DNA of 7,536 nt, taken from assembly GCA_013203065.1 (NCBI GenBank), contig JABMQV010000177.1, positions 1 through 7,536 of the forward strand. Direction: 5' to 3'. Below, in pieces: positions 6,175-7,536 of this stretch. The first letter of the stretch is position 1. Every line of letters begins with the position of its first letter. Below the pieces are notes generated by a model. That model did not search any database. It was not told the origin of the DNA and saw only the letters and a list, made by a program, of their open reading frames with translations. Source of the DNA: Desulfobacteraceae bacterium. GTDB taxonomy: Bacteria > Desulfobacterota > DSM-4660 > Desulfatiglandales > Desulfatiglandaceae. Both the position numbers and the translations under genes were made by a program.

Positions 6175-7536
6175 ATGGAAAAAGAGATTCAAGAAGCACT
6201 TGTTTTGGGTGTTGAACGGGTAACCGCCTGGTCCAGGCTCCTGGATGACATCAATGTCTTTCCGGTGGCTGATGGCGATACAGGGCGGAATCTGATCGTA
6301 AGCCTATCTCCTTTGCGACAGATTGAGGAAAGGGGAGAAGATACCATTCGGCGGCTGTTGATTTCGGCCCGGGGAAATTCGGGCAACATTGCAGCCCGTT
6401 TTTTTTCAGGGTTTCTTGCCGCGGATTTTATCGATGCAATCCCCCAGGCAACCAGGCTGGGAAGAGACCTGGCCTGGCAAGCGGTCCATGACCCGGTACC
6501 CGGGACCATGCTCACGGTGTTTGATCAACTGGTTGAAGTCTTGGCGAGAGATAATTTCAAGATCAATAGCCAGAGTGTATCAGAGGTGGTTTTGCAGCTC
6601 GAAAAGGCGGTACGGTCCACACCGGAGCTTCTTCCCAAACTCAAGAGTGCTGGGGTAGTGGACTCAGGGGCCCTTGGTATGTATATCTTTTTCGAAGGAT
6701 TTTTTATGGGCCTAACCGGCAAATCCGATGCGTTCAAGCCTGTGACGACAATCTTCGGAGATGCGCTCAGTGTTTCACCGTCTTTCAGTGAGACCATGGA
6801 AGAAGGCTATTGTATCGATATGGTTCTGCAATTGGATGGGAGTTCTCAAGAGGAGATTAAAAAACTCTCCGAATATGGTGAGAGCGTATTGGTAATCCCT
6901 CACAAGGATTTTTTGAAGGTTCATCTCCATGCTACCGACAGGGAAGAGGTGAGGAATGGGGTCAAATCTCTTGGGGCCATTGTGGAATGGTCGGACGATA
7001 ATCTCGGAAAACAGATAGCTCAATTCGGGCAAAAAGAGACCCGGGGATGCATCCATATTATGACGGATGCGGCTGGTTCTCTTACGCTTGAAGATTCAGC
7101 CACTCTTGGCATTACTCTCCTTGACAGTTATATCATAGCCGGCGAGAGATCCCTGCCCGAGACCCTTTTCTCTCCATCCGAACTCTATAAGCGCATGAGG
7201 GAAGGGGTAAAGGTTTCAACCTCCCAGGCATCCGTTTTCGAACGTCACCAGTTTTACCAAAGTGTCCTGGATCAGTATGAAAAGGTAGTATACCTTTGTG
7301 TGGGGTCTGTTTTTACGGGCAATTATGATGTGGCCATGGCGTGGAAAAATGAAAATGACCCAGATGACCGTTTGGCGGTCATCGATACAACTGCGGCTTC
7401 GGGACGGTTGGCGACGATCGCAATCATAACAGCGCGATATTCATGTGAGACAGATGACCCCGAGGCTGTTATCGAATTTGCGAAGGGAGCTGTTGATAGG
7501 TGCGAAGAATATGTCTTCCTAGATACGCTTCAATAC
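6175..7536 (+). CDS. DAK2-FakA middle-DegV fusion, predicted one-chain fatty acid kinase (3' partial)
   Basis: Open for 454 codons to the window edge. Residues 1-180 are a DhaL/DAK2 kinase domain: NVFPVADGDTGRNL (27-40) with metal-binding Asp33 and Asp35, SARGNSGNIAARFFSGF (64-80), VPGTMLTV (108-115) and GVVDSGALGMY (160-170). Residues about 205-285 match the FakA/YloV middle domain, with Cys213 in GYC and HxH at 250-252 (KVHLHAT), the probable zinc ligands. From about 293 a DegV/FakB fatty-acid-binding domain follows: IMTDAAGSLT, STSQAS (348-353), GSVFTGNY (377-384) and VIDTTAASGRL (402-412). In Firmicutes, FakA (kinase) and FakB (DegV lipid carrier) are separate proteins that make acyl-phosphate; here both roles appear in one chain. 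About the last 120 residues of the DegV part should lie beyond the window. The ATG is 2 nt after the thioesterase stop and has no strong Shine-Dalgarno, so coupling is likely. Confidence 0.88.
   Translation, partial: MEKEIQEALVLGVERVTAWSRLLDDINVFPVADGDTGRNLIVSLSPLRQIEERGEDTIRRLLISARGNSGNIAARFFSGFLAADFIDAIPQATRLGRDLAWQAVHDPVPGTMLTVFDQLVEVLARDNFKINSQSVSEVVLQLEKAVRSTPELLPKLKSAGVVDSGALGMYIFFEGFFMGLTGKSDAFKPVTTIFGDALSVSPSFSETMEEGYCIDMVLQLDGSSQEEIKKLSEYGESVLVIPHKDFLKVHLHATDREEVRNGVKSLGAIVEWSDDNLGKQIAQFGQKETRGCIHIMTDAAGSLTLEDSATLGITLLDSYIIAGERSLPETLFSPSELYKRMREGVKVSTSQASVFERHQFYQSVLDQYEKVVYLCVGSVFTGNYDVAMAWKNENDPDDRLAVIDTTAASGRLATIAIITARYSCETDDPEAVIEFAKGAVDRCEEYVFLDTLQY

Noticed and set aside
6189..7056. 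Several minus-strand frames inside the DAK2-DegV gene
   Set aside because: They lie entirely antisense to a frame with clear domain motifs and show low-complexity, family-free sequence.

Overview
The window looks like a piece of an anaerobic, probably Desulfobacterota-type (deltaproteobacterial), chromosome. This is an inference from gene content and sequence style: beta-oxidation-type genes mixed with a zinc-site UroD-family methyltransferase, a DAK2/DegV fusion gene, extended Shine-Dalgarno sites, and heptanucleotide tandem repeats in an intergenic gap. There are no rRNA, tRNA, IS or CRISPR features to fix the taxonomy.

Left part (15-3185, all minus strand): transcription runs right to left through an enoyl-CoA hydratase/isomerase-family gene, a UroD/MtaA-family methyltransferase-like gene and an acyl-CoA dehydrogenase. 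Each has a clear Shine-Dalgarno site. A perfect 14-bp palindrome directly follows the stop of the first gene. Heptamer repeats directly follow the stop of the second. The two acyl-CoA enzymes suggest degradation of an acyl-CoA substrate. The methyltransferase-like protein has no obvious place in that route, and no corrinoid protein is present in the window.

Middle (3400-4155): a monocistronic cold-shock protein gene on the minus strand has its own intrinsic terminator, a long structured 5' leader and a promoter candidate with an UP-element-like AT tract. A divergent intergenic region of 489 bp separates it from the plus-strand genes.

Right part (4156-7536, all plus strand): a tightly spaced set of three genes. 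The first is an unusually long (511 aa) ketoacyl synthase III-like protein that appears to carry two N-terminal thiolase half-domains, the second without the catalytic Cys. The second is a hotdog acyl-CoA thioesterase. The third, starting 2 nt after the thioesterase stop, joins a DAK2 kinase domain, a FakA-type middle domain and a DegV/FakB fatty-acid-binding domain in one chain, and runs off the window. My working idea is that these three act on one acyl chain: condensation, hydrolytic release, then binding and phosphorylation of the free fatty acid to acyl-phosphate. The domain assignments are read from motifs; the joint pathway is inference.
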